NCBI GenBank assembly: GCA_020310875.1
Contig: CM035444.1
Location: forward strand, 18,050,977 to 18,114,976
Direction: 5' to 3'
DNA length: 64,000 nt
Source: Ceratopteris richardii
Lineage: Eukaryota > Streptophyta > Polypodiopsida > Polypodiales > Pteridaceae
The notes under the pieces are model-generated. The model was not told where the DNA came from, searched no databases, and saw only the letters and a list, made by a program, of their open reading frames with translations. Below are positions 32,590 to 45,500 of the stretch, piece by piece (positions within the stretch are counted from its first letter, which is position 1; each line of letters begins with the position of its first letter). Both the position numbers and the translations under genes were made by a program.

Positions 32590-35500
32590 TCAATCCACAA
32601 AAGGACGTAAGCCCAAAGCTTTGTGGAAAGCTTCAAACTTCTCCCTAGGCAGAGCCTTCATGAAAAGGTATGCAATGTTCTCCTGCGTGGGCACATATGC
32701 CAAGCTGATCTCCCTAGCAAAGAACCTCTCCCTAACATAATGATAATGCACATCAATGTGCTTAGTGCGAGCATGGAACACAGGGTTCCTCGCAACTGCC
32801 AATGCGCTATGATTGTCAGTGAAGATGGTGGTGGCAGAAGACTGACCAACACCCAAATCAGCCATAAGGCATCTAAGCCACACACACTCAATAGTAGCTA
32901 TGAAAGCTTCCCTATACTCAGCCTCACAGCTGGAAGTGGCCACAGTAGGCTGCTTCTTGCTCAACCAAGATATACATGAGCTACCAAGCATGAAGCAAAA
33001 ACCACTAGTGGACACACGAGTGTCATAGCAACCGGCCTAATCTGAGTCAGAAAAAGCATGAAAATATGGCGGTAGTGATCCCCCCTTGGGATAAAACAAC
33101 CCAAGTAGCTCAGTACCACTCAACTAGCGAAAGATGCGCTTAACCGCTTGCCAATGCTTGACACCTGGGCAATGCACAAACCTGCTCATCTGTGAGACAG
33201 CAAATTGAATATCTTGCAAAGTAATGCATAAGTAAATCAGGCATCCGACAACTTGCTGATAGAGGACAACATCAAATGCATCTCTAGCATCATGAACACT
33301 CAACCGTAAACCTGTCTCCATAGGAGTGGCAATAGGCTTACAATCTTCAAGGCCAAAATGTTGCAATAATGTGTCAATATATTTCGTTTCACACAAAGCC
33401 ATTCCACCATCAATGTGCATAAATTGAATGCCCAAATAGTGATGCAAATGCCCCAAATCAAACATCTCAAATGAGGCATGTAAATCAGCTTTAAAATCAG
33501 CAATATGCCTCTCATGAGGACCAGTGAGCAGCATGTCATCAACATAAACCACAATGATCGGAAGTACATCATTAGCATGCTTAACATATAAGGTGCTTTC
33601 AGTTAGATTGTTCTCAAAACCATGTGCAATCAAATAGGTGTGTATCTTTTCATACCAAGCACATGGTGCTTGCTTTAAACCATATAATGCCTTCTGCACA
33701 CTTGGTTTTCATGCCCTTTCTGCACAAAGCCACAGGGCTAAAAAACATACACTTCTTCATGCAAGTCGCCATTCAGAAATGCTGTTTTGATATCCAACTG
33801 ATGTACATTCCAACCATGATGAGCTGCAAGTGCACAGATGCTATGAACAGTAGTCATTCGACAAGTAGGTGCAAAGGTCTCCTCAAAATCAATGCCTCTT
33901 TCTTGCGGATAACCCTTTGCAACAAGCCTAGCCTTATACCTATCAATTGTGCCATCAGGCTTACACTTCAACTTGTATACCCACTTAGTCCCAATGGCCT
34001 TCTTGCCAAGAGGCAAATCACATAAAGACCAAGTACCATTCTTCATTATAGCATCATATTCAGATTGCATACAAGCCATCCAATTTTTTGAATTTTGTGC
34101 TTCATCAAACAAAACAGACTCATTCTCATCACAAAGACTAGATGCAGCCATAGCATAGCAATCTGATGCAAAAGAGGCACTATGAGAGCCTAAACGAGTA
34201 CGATATGACAAAGGTGCATCTAATTTGTTATCACGCAAAGTCTGCACTAGCCATTTTGGCATAGTTTTTGCCTCCTCAATGTCAGCTCTCTCATCAATAA
34301 GTGCATCATGTAAATCTGCATTAGAAATGGGATGATTTGCATCATCACATGAAATCTACAAAGGTTGAGAAGTTGGCTCATTAGGACCAGCACTAGACTC
34401 CCCACTTGTAAAAAGAGGCAGCAAAGTATCATACATGTCTTTAGAGCTAACAGATGTCTCCTTAGTACATGAAAGCAATGGATGTATAGCATCTTCCACA
34501 AAAACAACATCATGGCTAACTAGAATGTGTTTAGTCTATGGATGATACAAATGATAGCCTTTACTTTCAGGACTGTATCCAACAAAAATACATTTTACTA
34601 CTTTATCATCCAATTTTTTGCGATGTTGTTCAGGCAATAATGCATATGCAAAACAACAAAAAACATGCAGATGAGCAACAGATGGCTTGCGATCATGCCA
34701 AGCCTCATATGGAGTGATAGATTGCAGTGCTTTAGTGGGACACGTGTTAAGTACATATGCTACACACATGACAGCCTCAAGCCAGAAAGTGTGTGGTAAA
34801 GCTTGACTGTTGACCACACACCTCGCTATCTCCATGAGTGACCTGTTCTTTCGTTCAGCAACTCCATTCTGTTGAGGTGTATACAACATTGTACACTGGT
34901 GTTTTATCCCACGTTTAGCCAGAAATGCATTAAAATCAGAAGACATATATTCCCCCCCTTGATCACAACGGAGGGTGCCCATTTTACATGCTGATAGATT
35001 TTCAGCCAAAACCAAAAACTATTTGAAGCACATGAACACTTCAGACTTTTCATTGAATGGATATACCCATGCATGCCTAGAAAAGTCATCGATGAAAGTC
35101 ACGAAGTAAAGATAATTTCCAAAAGAAGGTGTCTGCATAGGACCACAAACATCACTATGTACAAGCTGCAATTTCTGAGTAGCCTGAACTGAACCATCTT
35201 TTGGAAAGGAGGAACACTGCATTTTGCCCAAAATATAGCCTTCACAAACATGTTTTCCGGGTGCCTCAAGTTTGGGCAAAGAGAACAACATTTCAGATTT
35301 CTGTAGGCATAGCAAACTAGTAAGATTCAGATGACCAAAGCGTGCATGCCAAAGTTTTGCATCTGACATAGCCTGAGAATCATGTACTACACATGCCGAA
35401 TCATTTACAGATCTTTCATAGTCTATGAGCTTATACAACCCATGACATAAAATGCCAGAAGCAATAATAACATCACCATTTGACAGATCATGAACTGTAC

Positions 35501-37017
35501 ATCTGTCATCAACAAATTTCACAACCAAGACAATCTTGGCTAATACATAAACTGATAAAAAAAAATTCTTGATCCTCGACACAAACAATGCATCTAACAA
35601 AGTGAAAGAACTACCATCAGTAGTAGTCAAAATGATCTTACCAACTCCCATAACAGGATAAGAGGAGTTGTTGGCGCATGTAACAGTATTCCCTATAGGG
35701 GCAGGCTCGAGTGAAGAGAAGAAACTGCGCTGTGAGGTAATATGTTTGGTCGCCCCACTGTCAAAGTACCAAACATCTGAGTCTATTGCAATCATGCACT
35801 GCTCATGAGAAGATGGTTCAAAACTGCAAACAATAGTAAACGCCCATTCTTCTTCATGTACAAGATTATCAGACTCTGTTTTTGGTGTAGAGGCTTGTCC
35901 AACAACCATTCCAGCCTCTTTCTTCTTTGCCTCTTTAGCGGTCAGTTTTGGACAGTTCTTTATGATATGATCATTTGCTTTGCAGTACTTACAAAACAAT
36001 TTTTGCTTTTTTTATTTCTTTTCGTCTTTGTCGTCCCTCTTCGATTGTGCATAATTAGCATATTTTTGCTTACTAGTTGAAGAGCTCCATTTTCCTTTGC
36101 CTTCTGACTAGCCAGGAAAGCTTGATCTGCAACATGCATAATGGACTTGTTCTACCTAGACTGATCTTCTTGCAACAGAATAGAGACTAACTCCTCAAAT
36201 GACAAGGCATTTGGATTGCCTTTCATCATCAACCGAAGAGTGAAGCAAAACTCTGATATGAATCAGGAAGAACATTCGAACGGTCTGCACAAGTGAGCTA
36301 TCTGGTATAACCTCATCAGCAAAAATCAATTGTTCCTTCAAGTCTTTGATCTTGCAACAGAACGGAAACTAACTCTTTAAATGTTAAGGCATTTGGATTG
36401 GCTTTCATCATGAATTGAAGAGTAGAAGCAAAGCTCTGATATGAGTCAGGAAGACCATTCAGAACAGTGTGTACAAGTGAATTATCAAGAAGGACTTCAT
36501 CAACAGAAATCAATTATTCCTTAAAATCCTTGATCTTTGTTAGAAAACTATCCATAGAATCACCTTCATTCATGTGCTCACTCTCCAACTGTTTTTGGAG
36601 GTAAGAAACACGAGCCTCATTCCTAGCCTAGTACAACGTGGTAAGTGTGTCCCAAGCATCCTTAGATGTTCTACAAGAGCAAATGTGAGGAATAATGGCA
36701 TGTTTGATAAACAATGCTATCAATGCATGTGCCTGATCATCTCTGCCATCCCAATGAATTTGTTTTGCAATAGGTGCAACAAAAACCGAAGCACGAACAG
36801 GAATATGAAGAATATCAGCATCTTCAATTCCATTTGCATCAGCTTCAATACCTGTATTTATAGGTGTAATAGGATGTTTTTCAGCACCGTGCACAATGTT
36901 CCATAGTCCTTTAGCAACCAATACATGTTGCATCATATAAACCCACAATGGGTAATTGGTATTGTCCAACTTATCCTCAACAACGAACATACAAAATACA
37001 TCACTATTTTCAGCCAT
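32590..37017 (-). pseudogene. gag-pol of Copia-C2
   Basis: Minus strand from ATG 37017. Gag (LDNTNYPLWVYMMQHVLVAK), zinc knuckle CKYCKANDHIIKNC (35993-35950), protease WYFDSGATKHITS (about 35772), pre-integrase LWHARFGHLNLTSLL (about 35350), integrase LVHSDVCGPMQTPSFG, TLRCDQGGEYMSSDF and YTPQQNGVAERKNRSLMEIA, RT TGTWSLCDLPLGKKAIGTKW-like entry (about 34040), VVYVDDMLLTG (33555-33523), RNase [30 protein letters not shown] and [20 protein letters not shown] ending at 32590. It is in at least seven pieces by stops and frameshifts, yet catalytic motifs of every domain remain readable. Particle assembly, cleavage, integration and reverse transcription would be its roles. Confidence 0.92.
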
Positions 37018-37356
37018 GACCACTGACTAAAATACTGTGACTAAAATGACTGTATATGAAAAAGTTGAATAGAACTACCTTGACCAGTTCTACTAGATCT
37101 GTATTAGACTTCGAGATGCTTATACTGACAAACCAAAACTTGTATATGTCTTTGGTAGAAAAAGATGAAATAGCCTACACAAGTGCTATGATAGTGCATT
37201 TGGAGGCTGAAACGAGCTCATATCGCAATTTCAACACGACATAACAAAGCTTTTTTGATCTCCAAATCAGCCTGAGTATGATCACCAAATTTCGTGCAAT
37301 TTTGAGACTATGAGTGGAGGGATGTCGATGACGCCCTAGATGAAGCAGTGAGTTGC

Positions 37357-37366
37357 TCTGATACTA
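37357..37366 (-). other. Primer-binding site of Copia-C2
   Basis: Minus strand TAGTATCAGAGC, two bases away from the 5' LTR; one substitution relative to the initiator-Met site kept in C3 (40887-40898). Confidence 0.75.
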
Positions 37367-37368
37367 GT

Positions 37369-37598
37369 TGTTGGAGTTAGACGTCTGTGGAAGCATGCAA
37401 ACAACACAAGGAAGAAGATGAAGTTTGGAGCACAACACACAATATTGAATGTATTACCACTAGAATGTACAAAGATAAGTAACCCATTAGGGCTATAGGC
37501 ATATATACAAGACGAGGGAAAAAAATATCCTAAAGAGGGAAAAAGTGCCACGACGATCCTAGTGTGTTCACACACATCATTACCTAAATATATCAACA
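37369..37598 (-). repeat. 5' LTR of Copia-C2 (type beta)
   Basis: 230 bp. In sense it contains ATAGCCCTAATGGGTTAC (37496-37479), five T in the CACTTTTTCCC block and CTAGTGGTAATAC, as does the C3 3' LTR. Confidence 0.92.
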
Positions 37599-40500
37599 AG
37601 CATTTCCACCAGTTGCACTATAGCACTAGTGTTTTACCCCCATTTTGAAATCATTCGTGCAATCAGAATTGAGATCAGTGATGGATTGTTACCTAAAATT
37701 TCAACACTCATTTCAGCTTTCGTTGAAGTAAAGATCTTATCACATTCTTATTCTTTTCTAAAATGGCAAACCGAAATGACTTGTTTGGCATGCTTCAAGC
37801 GGGAGATAATCTTGATGGGACCAACTATTCAATGTGGTCTTACATGATGAAACATATTCTTGTTGCAAAACAAATATGGAATATAGTGGCAAATGTATAT
37901 CGAAGACCCATAGGTTCTTCTACTTAGTCTACTGTCACAAATGGAGCTTCTTCTTCAAGTACAATGGTTGCTCCTTCTCCACCTACACAGAAGCAACTTA
38001 GATAGGATGGAAAATATGCTCAAGTTCATGCATTGATTGCGCTTTTTGTGAAGCATCATATAGTTCCACACATTCGGTCATGTTCTACATCAAGACATGC
38101 ATGGGACACTCTTGCTTCTTTGTATGTCTTGCATAATGAAGCATGTTTTGCATACTTGAGGATGTATGTATGGTTAAAAATGATTTTATGGATGTGTATT
38201 TGACATGCATCAAGGACTTGAAAGAGCAATTAGAAAACGTAGATCAAATTATTCCGACTGCATTATGCATCTCTACATTCTTGAAAGGATTACCAGAATC
38301 CTTTCAAAGCTTTGCCACTACACTCCATTTGGTTGCAAAAGAGAATCTATGCATTTGATGAGGTTGTGTCTCTTCTTTTGTAGAAGAGCAATCTAGGGTA
38401 AATAGGAGTGGTTTGATTGAGGGAATGCAAGCACTTGATATCTCACATAAAGGGAAAAGCAAGTATGGTTCAACTTTGGGTTCATTAAAAACAAGGCCTC
38501 AACCTTCCTCTTCCACTCATTCCTCTAATGATGTTGATTTGAAAAAGAAGAGATGCAAATATTGCCAGAAACTTGTCCATATTATTGATGAGTTGGAAAG
38601 CTTGTTAAGAACAATGAAAAGAAGAAGGAATCTAGCATGTCTATTGTTAAAAATTCTTCAAATCCAAAGAATGATGAAGCCAACATGGCTAATATTTTTG
38701 GGCATGTGTTGTATGTCATTATGATGCATCATTGCATTATAAATGTATGGTTATGAGTGAAGCTGATTTGGATTGGTTCTTTGATAGTGGTGCTTCAAAT
38801 CACATAACTTCATGCAAAAGTTTTTTTGCATCTTTGAAAGATGCACCCAAAGGAGGACATGTGATGTGTGCAAACAATGCCTCTTATCCTATCATTCGAG
38901 TAGGAGAAATTGAGCTTATGGCTACAAATGGAGGTGTGATTCTCTTGAAAAAATCATTGTATGTACCCAGTATAGAGAATAACTTAATTTTAGTTCCTTT
39001 AATTTCCAAAGTTGAACTTAACTTCATGTGCACTTTGTTGATGATAAGTGTATGGTTCATGATTTTAGTAATGGTGATATTATCATGATGTCTGGTACAT
39101 TATGTAATGGTTTGTATTGCTTGCATACATACAAGAGGGCTACCTCAAATGTCTTGGTTGTTCATACTTCTTCCATGGCTAAAATGAGCTTTGGCATGCT
39201 CGTTTTGATCACTTGAACTCCAATAGTTTGCTTTACTTGCAAAAGAAGGACATGGTTATTGGTTTTCCAACACTTGAGTCCAATGAAAAGCATGCATGTG
39301 AAGGTTTCATTATTGGAAACATGCAACATGCTTCTTTTCCAAAAGATAGTCATACATATACTACAAGAAAATTGCAGCTTGTTCATAGTGATATATGCGG
39401 TCCCATCAAGACTCCATTTTTTTGGACACATGTTTATTTTGTTACTTTCATTGATGATGCTATTGCTATTCATGGGTGTATCCTATGAAAGAAAAGAATG
39501 AGGTATTTTCTTTCTTCAGAGCATTTTTAGCTATGGCTGAAAATTTTTCTTCAACAAAGCTTTTGACTCTATGCACATATCATGGTGGTGAATACATGTC
39601 ACATGATTTTAATGCTTTTCTTCATGAAAGAGGAATTTCACATCAATGTACAATGCCATATACACCTCAGCAAAATGGTGTTGTAGAGCATAAAAATAGA
39701 ACACGCTTTGAAATGGCATGATGTATGGTTAAAGGAAAGCACCTTCCTAATAAGTTTTGGATGGAAGCGGTCATTTTCATGTGTGCAAACTATGTGTTGA
39801 ATTGCTACCCTAGAAAAGCATTAAGAGTCATCACTCCTTATGAGCCTTGGAATGGACATAAACCTATCGTTCGTCATATGCATGTGTTTGGTTGTTTGGC
39901 ATATACTCTTGTGCCGTCACAACAACATCACAAACTTGATGAAAAGGCAAAGAAATGTATATTTGTTGGTTATAGTGCTAAAAGTAAAGGATATCGTTTG
40001 TACCATCCATTGAAGAACACAATCATTGTGAGTCGATATGTGGTATTTGTTGAAAAGTCAATTTTTCCTCTACTTGAATGCAAAAAACACCCAATAATTA
40101 GCTCACAAGATGTGTTTGATACACTCATGCCTTTGTTCCAAAGTGGTGTGCTTGACTATGACCATGTAGAGTAGCCAATTGAGGTTCAAAGGGTTGGAAA
40201 ATTATAGTAAAATAGAGCTGAAAATAAAAATAATTTCCAGTCAAACATGGTTGAAAATTTCAGCCAAAAATGGTTGAAACTTCTGGAAATCTATAGCCAC
40301 GTATGGCTGAACATTTGCGTCAAATAATGGTTGAAAATGAGTATGAAATTCATCCCATGCATGATATACATGTTGACGATGTATTACATAATAAACACAC
40401 ATCTATCAAGAGTGCACAAATTATGCCAAACTAGTTGAAACAAACTTTCCAAGGAGACAAATTGAGTGCACCTTTACTTGCTAGAACAACATCAAGCTTT

Positions 40501-40648
40501 GCCATGCATCAAGTAATTTTGTGGATTATTCTCTTATTGCAACAACATGTAATAAAGAGCCACTTACTCTTGAAGATGCATGTGACAATCCACATTGGAT
40601 GTACTATGCAATCAAAAAATAGATTCCATACATAGGAATGGTACTTGG
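37599..40648 (+). pseudogene. Copia relic K: leader, gag, protease, integrase, RT start
   Basis: Plus strand. A leader without recognisable primer site, ATG 37764 (MANRNDLFGMLQAGDNLDG), gag with stops, degraded knuckle CKYCQKLVHIIDELES (38554), protease WFFDSGASNHITS (38774), pre-integrase near 39190, integrase KLQLVHSDICGPIK (39374), YTPQQNGVVEHKNRT (39661), FGCLAYTLVPSQQHHKLDEK (39889), RT entry near 40590 ending AATGGTACTTGG at 40648. The spacer 40190-40440 has several imperfect AATGGTTGAAAAT copies. The remainder of this element is relic J at 32283-30991, now inverted and displaced. Confidence 0.88.
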
Positions 40649-40884
40649 TGTTCATATATTTAAGTAGTGATGTGTGTGAACACACTAGGACTGTCGGGGC
40701 ACTTTTTTCCCTTTTTAGGAGGTCTTTTTCCCCCGGCTTGTATATATGTCTATTGCCCTAATGGGCTACTTATCTTTGTACATTATCTAGTAATACATTC
40801 AGTATTGTGTGTTGTGCTCCAAGCTTCTTCTTCTTCTTCTTCCTTGTGATGTTCGCGTGCTTCCACAGACGTCTAACTCCAACA
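40649..40884 (+). repeat. 5' LTR of Copia-C3 (type alpha)
   Basis: 236 bp, TGTTCATATATT to CTCCAACA. Shares with the C2 3' LTR the block ATTGCCCTAATGGGCTAC (40752-40769), six T in CACTTTTTTCCC, a six-unit CTT run and GATGTTCGCGTG. A TATATATG motif at 40741-40748 may be its TATA box. Confidence 0.93.
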
Positions 40885-40886
40885 AT

Positions 40887-40898
40887 TGGTATCAGAGC
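40887..40898 (+). other. Primer-binding site of Copia-C3
   Basis: TGGTATCAGAGC, an exact match to the site complementary to plant initiator Met-tRNA, two bases after the LTR. Confidence 0.92.
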
Positions 40899-41235
40899 AG
40901 GTCACCGCTTCATCTAGGGCATCGTCGATACTCCTCCGGTTGCAGTATCAAATTTGCATGAAATTTGGTTAGCTTACTCAAGGTGTTTCAGAGATCAAAA
41001 CCGCTTCACTTTGTGGTGCCGAAATCATTATCTGAGCTCATTCTAGCCTCCAAATACACTATCGTAGCGCTTGTGCAGGCTATTTTATCTTTTTGTGCCA
41101 AAGGTATACACCTATTTTGGTTTGCCAATATAAGCGTCTCAAAGTCTACTACAGGTTTTGCAAAACTTGTCTGGGTAGTTCCGACTTTTTGAGATACAAT
41201 TAATTTTCTGCATCAAGGTATTTTAGTCATCGGCC

Positions 41236-44200
41236 ATGGCTGAAAGCAGTGATGTATTTTGTATGTTGGCTATTGAGGATAAGTTGGATGGTACCAACTA
41301 CCCATTGTGGATTATATGATGCGACATGTATTGGTTGCAAAAGGACTATGGAACATTGTGCAGGGTATTGAAAAACGTCCTATCACACCTGCAATTATTA
41401 AACTGCATGTACTGAAGCTGATGCAGAAAGATGGTGATATTCTGCATATTCATGTTCGTGCTGCTGTTTTTGTTGCACCTACTGTAGACCAAATTCGTTG
41501 GGATGACAGAGATGCCCAGGCACATGCATTGATAGCTTTGTCTATCAAACGTGCCATTATTCCTCATATTCGCTCTTACAGAATAGCTAAGGATGCTTGG
41601 GATACACTTACCACATTGTATCAAGCTAGGAATGAGGCTCGTGTTGCTTACCTTTGAAAACAGTTAGAGCGTGAGCACATGAATGAAGGTGATTCTCAGC
41701 CTAGACAAAACAGGTCTATTATGCGTGTTGCAGTTCAAGCTTTATTGGCTAGTCAGAAGGGCAAAGGAAAATAGAGCTCTTCTACTAGTAAGCAAAAATA
41801 TGCTAATTCTACACAATTGAAGAAGGAAGACAAAGATGAGAAGAAATCAGAAAAACAGAAATTGTTTTGCAAATACTGTAAAGCAAATGATCATGTCATT
41901 AAGAGCTATCCAAAATTGGTTGCTAAAGAGGCAAAGAAGAAAGAGGTCGGAATGGTCCTTGCAGACTTTTCTACACCAAAAACAGAGTCTTCTAATCTTG
42001 TGCAAGATGAAGAATGGGCGTTTACTACTATTTGCAGTTTTGATCGATCTTTTCATGAGCAGTGCATGTGTGGAATAGACTCACATGTTTGGTACTTTGA
42101 TAGTGGGGGAACCAAACATATTACCTTGTAGTGTAGTTTCTTCTCTTCACTCGAGCTTGCCCCTATAGGGAATACTATTACATGTGGCAACAACTCCTCT
42201 TATCCTGTTATGGGAGTTGGTAAGATCATTTTGACTACTACTAATGGTAGTTTTTTTACATTGTCAAATGCTTTATTTGTGTCAAGGATCAAGACGAATC
42301 TGTTATCAGTTTTGGCCTTAGCCAAGATTGGTTTGGTTGTGAAAATTTTTTATCACATATGTACAGTTCATGATCTGTCAAATGGCAATGTGATTATTGC
42401 TTCTGGCATCATATCATGGGTTTTATAAGCTCATAGATTATGAAAAATTTGTGAATGATTCAGCATGTGCAATACATGATTCTCAAGCTATGTCAGATGC
42501 AAAGCTTTGGCATGCACACTTTGGTCAAATGAATTTTGCTAGTTTGCTACGCCTGCAAAAATCTGATATGGTGTCCTCTTTGCCCAAACTTGAGGCACGT
42601 ATGTGAAGGCTATATTTTTGGGCAAAACATAGCGTTCCTCGTTCCCAAAAGATGGTTCTATTCGAGCTACATAGAAATTGCAGCTTGTTCATAGTGATGT
42701 ATGTGGTCCTATGCAGACACCGTCTTTTGGAAACCATCTTTACTTCGTGACTTTCATTGATGATTTTTTCAGGCATGCATGGGTATATCCATTGAAAGCA
42801 AAGTCTGACGTGTTCATGTGCTTCAAAAAATTTTTGGTTTTGCCTGAAAATCTATCAGCATGTAAAATGAGACCCTCCATTCTGATTGAGGGGGGGAATA
42901 ATTGTCTTCTGACTTTAATGCATTTTTGGTTGAACGTGGGATAAAACATCAGTGTACAGTGTTGTATACACCTCAACAGAATGGAGTTGTTGAACGGAAG
43001 AACAAGTCACTCATGGATATGGTGAGGTGTATAGACAAGAGTCAAGCTTTACCACATAGTTTCTGGCTTGAAGTTGTCATATGTGCAACATATGTAATTA
43101 ATAGGTGTCCCACTAAAGCAATGCAGTCTATCACTCCATATGAGGCTTGGCATGGTTGCAAGCCATTTGTTGGTCATCTACGTGTTTTTGGTTGTCTGAC
43201 ATATGCATATGTGCTTGAACAACATTGCAAGAAATTGGATGACAAAGTAGCAAAATGTATTTTTGTTGGGTACAGTTCTAAAAGCAAAGGCTATGGTCTG
43301 TATCATCCACAGACTAAACACATTTTGGTGGAAGATGTTATTCAGCCTTTACTTTCATGTACAAAGGAGACATTTGTTAGCTCCAAAGACGTGTATGATA
43401 CTGTGCTGCCTCTTTTCACAGGTGGACAGTCTAGTGCTGGTCCTAATGAGCCAACTTCTCAGCCATTGTAGGTTTCATGTGATGATGCAGATCATTCCAT
43501 TTCTGATGTAGATTTGCATGATGCACTTGTTGACGAGAGAGTTGATATTGAGGAGGCAAAAACTATGCGAAAATGGCTAGTGACAACAAATCAGGTGCAT
43601 CTCTATCATATTGTACTCATTCAGGCTCTTATACTACCTCTTTTGCATCAAATTGCTATGCTATGGCTTCCTCTAGTCTGTGTGATAAGATTGAGCCTCT
43701 TTCATTTGATGAAGCACAAAATTATGAACATTGGATGGCTACAATGCAATCTGATATGATGCTATCATGAAAAATGATACCTAGTATTTATGTGACTTGC
43801 CTCCTATCAAGAAGGCCATTGGTACTAAGTGGGTATATAAGTTGAAGTGTAAACCTGATGGAACAATTGATAGGTATAAGGCTAGGCTTGTTGCAAAGGG
43901 TTATACGTAGGAAAGAGGCATTGAATTTTATGAAACCTTTGCTCCTACTTGCGAAATGACTATTCATAGCATCTATGCACTTGCAGCTCATCATGGTTGG
44001 AATGTACATCAGTTGGACATTAAAACAACATTTTTGAATGGTGACTTGCATGAAGAAGCGTATGTTTTTCAGCCCCGTGGCTTTGTGTAGAAAGGGTATG
44101 AAAACCATGTGTGCAAGTTAAAGAAGGCATTATATGGTTTAAAGCAAGCACCACGTACCTCGTATGAAAAGATACATGCTTATCTGATTACACATGTTTT

Positions 44201-45225
44201 GAGAACAGTCCAAGTGAAAGCACCTTATATGTTAAGTGTGCTAATGATGTGCTTCTGATCATTGTTGTTTATGTTGATGACATGCTGCTCACTGGTCCTC
44301 ATGAGAAGCGTATTGCTGATTTCAAGGCTGATTTGCATACCTCATTTGAGATCTCTAATTTGGGGCATTTACATAATTATTTGGGCATTCAGTTTATGCA
44401 CATTGATAGTGGAATGGCTTTGTGTCAAACAAAATATATTGACACATTATTGCAGTGTTTTGGCCTTGAAGACTATAAACCTATTGCCACTCCTATGGAG
44501 ACATGTTTACGATTGAGTCTTCATGATGCTGGAGATGCATTTGATGCTGTTCTCTATCAGTAGGCTGTTGGATGCTTGATTTACTTATGCATTACTTGAC
44601 CATATATTCAGTTTGTTGTCTCACAGATGAGAAAATTTATGCATTGCCCATGTGTCAAACATTGGGAGGTGGTTAAGTGCATCTTTTGCTACTTGATTGG
44701 TACTTGGCTACTTTGGGTTTTTATCACAAGGTGGGATCACTACCGACATATTTGCATGCCTTTTTTGACAGTGATTAGGCTAGTTTCTATGCCACTCGTG
44801 TGTCCACTAGTGGTTTTTGCTTCATGCTTGGTAGCTCATGGATATCTTGGCTGAGCAAGAAGCATCCTACTATGGCCACTTCCAGTTGTGAGGCTAAGTA
44901 TAGGACAGCTTTCATTGCGGCTATTGAGTGTGTGTGGCTCAGATGCCTTATGGCTGATTTGGGTGTTGGTCACTCTTCTGCCACCACCATCTTCATTGAT
45001 AGTGAGAGTGCATTGGCAGTTGCGAGGAACCGTGTGTTCCATGCTCGCACTAAGCACATTGAGGTGCATTATCATTATGTGAGGGAGAGGTTCTCTGTTG
45101 GAGAGATCAGTTTGGCATATGTTCCCATGCAAGAGAACATTGCAAACCTTTTCATGAAGGCTCTGCCTAGGGAGAAGTTTGAAGCTTTTTGCAAAGCTTT
45201 GGGCTTACTTCCTTTTGTGGATTGA
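41236..45225 (+). pseudogene. gag-pol of Copia-C3
   Basis: Plus strand from ATG 41236 (MAESSDVFCML); a one-base loss near 41312 shifts the frame. Zinc knuckle CKYCKANDHVIKSY (41869, last Cys lost), protease WYFDSGGTKHIT (42091), pre-integrase LWHAHFGQMNFASLL (42507), integrase LVHSDVCGPMQTPSFG (42684), YTPQQNGVVERKNKSLMDM (42966), RT entry near 43780, FLNGDLHEEAYVFQPRG (44034), VVYVDDMLLTGPHEKR (44266), RNase [33 protein letters not shown] (45013), [15 protein letters not shown] to the stop at 45223-45225. Many stops. The split point between alpha- and beta-derived internal sequence could lie anywhere in this region. Confidence 0.92.
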
Positions 45226-45298
45226 TTCGACATAGCTTGGCATTTCCTTATACATGAGTGCGAGCTCCTTCTTCATCGCATCACTCCCAGGGGGGTTT

Positions 45299-45500
45299 TG
45301 TTGATATATTTAGGCAGTGGTGTGTGAACACACTAAGACCACCACGGGAACTTTTTCCCTCTTTAGGAGGTTTTTCCCCCCCTGCTTGTATATATGCCTA
45401 TAGCCCTAATGGGTTACTTATCTTTGTACATTCTAGTGGTAATACATTCAGTATTGTGTGTTTCGCTCCAAGCTTCTTCTTCTTCCTTGTGCTATTCGTG
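45299..45500 (+). repeat. Truncated 3' LTR of Copia-C3 (type beta)
   Basis: Starts TGTTGATATATTTAGG after AGGGGGG (45289-45295). Carries ATAGCCCTAATGGGTTAC (45400-45417) and CTAGTGGTAATAC as in the C2 5' LTR. It stops at GCTATTCGTG; the expected CTTCCACAGACGTC...CCAACA end is missing. Confidence 0.92.

Larger units (their letters stand above)
32284..37598 (-). mobile_element. Copia-C2, Ty1/copia element, full length but recombinant
   Basis: Minus strand. 5' LTR 37598-37369, primer site 37366-37355 (TAGTATCAGAGC), gag from 37017, pol to 32590, PPT (32517-32528), 3' LTR 32516-32284. The 3' flank is CCAAG (CTTGG in sense); the 5' flank reads ATGCT in sense, so the flanks do not match. Its two LTRs are of different types: the 3' LTR is like the 5' LTR of C3, and the 5' LTR is like the 3' LTR of C3. 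C2 is therefore a chimera produced by recombination with C3. Confidence 0.92.
40649..45500 (+). mobile_element. Copia-C3, Ty1/copia element, recombinant, 3' end truncated
   Basis: 5' LTR 40649-40884, primer site 40887-40898, gag from 41236, pol to 45225, PPT 45289-45295, 3' LTR 45299-45500 lacking its last 25 or so bases. The 5' flank is CTTGG (40644-40648), identical to the 3' flank of C2. The 3' side joins gypsy sequence at 45501 with no target repeat, so a deletion removed the LTR end and the original flank. Confidence 0.92.

Noticed and set aside
32281..40648. C2 and C3 as two independent insertions at the same CTTGG hot spot
   Set aside because: That would leave matched LTRs within each element; instead the LTR types are swapped between the elements and J and K join in frame.
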